Positions 35,115 through 35,967 of a stretch of 35,967 nt of DNA are shown here, piece by piece. The notes below the pieces were generated by a model. That model had not been told where the DNA came from. It ran no database searches and saw only the letters and a program-made list of their open reading frames with translations. The stretch comes from Bacteroidota bacterium. GTDB taxonomy: Bacteria > Bacteroidota > Bacteroidia > AKYH767-A > OLB10. Each line of letters starts with the position of its first letter. Position 1 is the first letter of the stretch. Both the position numbers and the translations under genes were made by a program. Location of the stretch: contig JADKFV010000031.1 of assembly GCA_016717325.1 (NCBI GenBank), positions 1 to 35,967 on the forward strand, given 5' to 3'.

Positions 35115-35702
35115 TTAAAATTTAAAAAGATGAATACAATCCATCAAAGAATTAATACGAAAGTCAGCTTGAATATCTTCGTTTTTATTGTTGCACAAAA
35201 CTGTCCATGTGCCCATTTTTTGTCCCATAATCATATCGCTTTCGCTATCGCCAATGACAACTGATTTTGCAAAATTTATTGTTGGAAATTTTTCTTTGGC
35301 AAGTTCCAACATTTTGGTACCCGGTTTGCGCATTTGTTCCACATCGTTTGCTAACAAAGCGGTTGCTGCAAATACATGATCTATTCGACCACCGGCCTTA
35401 GTAATTTCATTTACCATATTGGTGTGGATGATTTCCAAATCCTGTTCGGTCATCAATTGCTTACCAACTCCTTGTTGATTGGTAATAACAATGATGTGCT
35501 TGAAAAGGCTTGCCAGATAAGCCAACGAAGGTTTCACACCCGGAATCCATTCGAAGTTTTCCCACGTTTTTACATAGTCGTTGTGCTGCAGTGTATTTAT
35601 TACACCATCGCGGTCGAGGAACAATGTCCACGTTTTATCTATTTCTAATTTATCTGAAATCACTTTGTGCTTTATAATAATCTTCGGGAATGCCAATGTC
35701 AA
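35115..35702 (-). CDS. HAD-IIIA family phosphatase (GmhB/HisB-N-like)
   Basis: A sugar-phosphate phosphatase of the GmhB/HisB-N group. Motif I is FLDRDGVINTL, motif II VITNQQGVGK, motif III the Lys in MRKPGTKMLELA, and motif IV VIGDSESDMIMG. The zinc-binding Cys/His loop of canonical GmhB is absent: the segment after DHVFAATA has no Cys. ATG 35702 overlaps the upstream nucleotidyltransferase by 53 bases. GTG 35663 would give a start nearer the DRDG motif, as usual in the family, and may be the true one. Paired with a nucleotidyltransferase, it could act in making a nucleotide-activated heptose or related sugar. Confidence 0.87.
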   Translation of the reverse strand: MTLAFPKIIIKHKVISDKLEIDKTWTLFLDRDGVINTLQHNDYVKTWENFEWIPGVKPSLAYLASLFKHIIVITNQQGVGKQLMTEQDLEIIHTNMVNEITKAGGRIDHVFAATALLANDVEQMRKPGTKMLELAKEKFPTINFAKSVVIGDSESDMIMGQKMGTWTVLCNNKNEDIQADFRINSLMDCIHLFKF

Positions 35703-35967
35703 TAAAATAACTATCGAATATTACCCCTTCGAAATGTTTTTTTGTAACTAATTTTTCGAGCACCTCTTTTTCGAAAGAAAACTTTTTGTCGAAATTTTGT
35801 GTATCGAAAAAAGATACATCCATTACATACACGCCACCATTAATATATCCTTCGTCCACATATTTTTTTTCTTCGAAACCTGTGATACGATTTTCATTAT
35901 CAATAATCACTGCACCATAACGGTCGAAATTTTTCATTGGTTTTAATGCAATGGCTATATCGGCTTC
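35650..35967 (-). CDS. Sugar-1-phosphate nucleotidyltransferase, C-terminal part (cut by window edge)
   Basis: The last 105 residues of a nucleotidyltransferase; the N-terminus with the nucleotide-binding GGxGTR motif lies beyond the window. Seen are EADIAIALKPM, then DRYGAVIIDNENRITGFEEK, then YINGGVYVMDVSFFD with the sugar-binding GG, and the closing FIDIGIPEDYYKAQSDF, typical of GlmU/RmlA-like and HddC-like enzymes. With the downstream HAD-IIIA phosphatase it fits a GDP-D-glycero-D-manno-heptose or similar activated-sugar pathway, but the sugar cannot be read from this part. Confidence 0.88.
   Translation of the reverse strand, partial: EADIAIALKPMKNFDRYGAVIIDNENRITGFEEKKYVDEGYINGGVYVMDVSFFDTQNFDKKFSFEKEVLEKLVTKKHFEGVIFDSYFIDIGIPEDYYKAQSDFR

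Noticed and set aside
1..35967. CRISPR arrays, insertion sequences, prophage genes, tRNA and rRNA genes
   Set aside because: None were seen: no regular short repeats, transposase or integrase motifs, or tRNA cloverleaf with a T-loop consensus were recognised by eye.

Overview
The window is AT-rich chromosomal DNA from a member of the Bacteroidota, probably an uncultured Chitinophagales- or Sphingobacteriales-like lineage. The evidence is a conserved bamD - rpoZ - coaBC - DUF4835/porD block, a giant secreted protein with SprB-type repeats and a type IX secretion (T9SS) C-terminal sorting domain, TAnnTTTG-type -7 promoter boxes instead of E. coli-like ones, and an IcmF fused mutase. No rRNA, tRNA, CRISPR array, insertion sequence or phage gene was seen. 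It reads as a core and envelope region rather than a mobile island.

Left end (1-4860). A Tat-type metallophosphatase and dnaA are both recognisable along their whole length, but many single-base indels break the frames, mostly lost bases in homopolymers. I read this as poor consensus at a contig edge rather than gene decay. Then comes a two-gene minus-strand unit: an ECF sigma factor followed by a membrane protein that joins an anti-sigma-like cytoplasmic N-terminus to a periplasmic trypsin-like protease domain. This unit is one of the two most interesting things in the window.

5100-9600: a small Ala-rich lipoprotein with its own terminator, then bamD, rpoZ, coaBC and the T9SS-associated DUF4835 protein, then a convergent secreted hypothetical protein.

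9600-17100: an icmF gene for a B12-dependent fused isobutyryl-CoA mutase runs divergently from mtaB (tRNA methylthiotransferase). mtaB is followed by a divergent Lgt-like membrane protein, a SUKH protein and an inositol-monophosphatase-family enzyme.

17400-22100: a 1061-residue T9SS-exported SprB-repeat protein (minus), then NIF3 and a CdsZ-like zinc-ribbon coiled-coil protein (plus).

23088-28560: a probable five-gene operon of TPR protein, O-methyltransferase, UDP-GlcNAc 2-epimerase, DUF7033/polysaccharide deacetylase-like protein and FemAB/GNAT-like acyltransferase, which looks like a surface-glycan or cell-wall modification cassette. It is followed by upp and a translationally coupled membrane protein/HAD phosphatase pair.

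30690-35967 (minus): a Cys/Lys-rich small secreted protein, a TPR protein with one homopolymer frameshift, and an operon of sugar nucleotidyltransferase (cut by the window edge), HAD-IIIA phosphatase and an M1 metallopeptidase whose C-terminal ~430 residues look like an outer-membrane beta-barrel. The peptidase-barrel fusion is the second main candidate for something unusual.

All family names come from reading motifs by eye; no database search was run.
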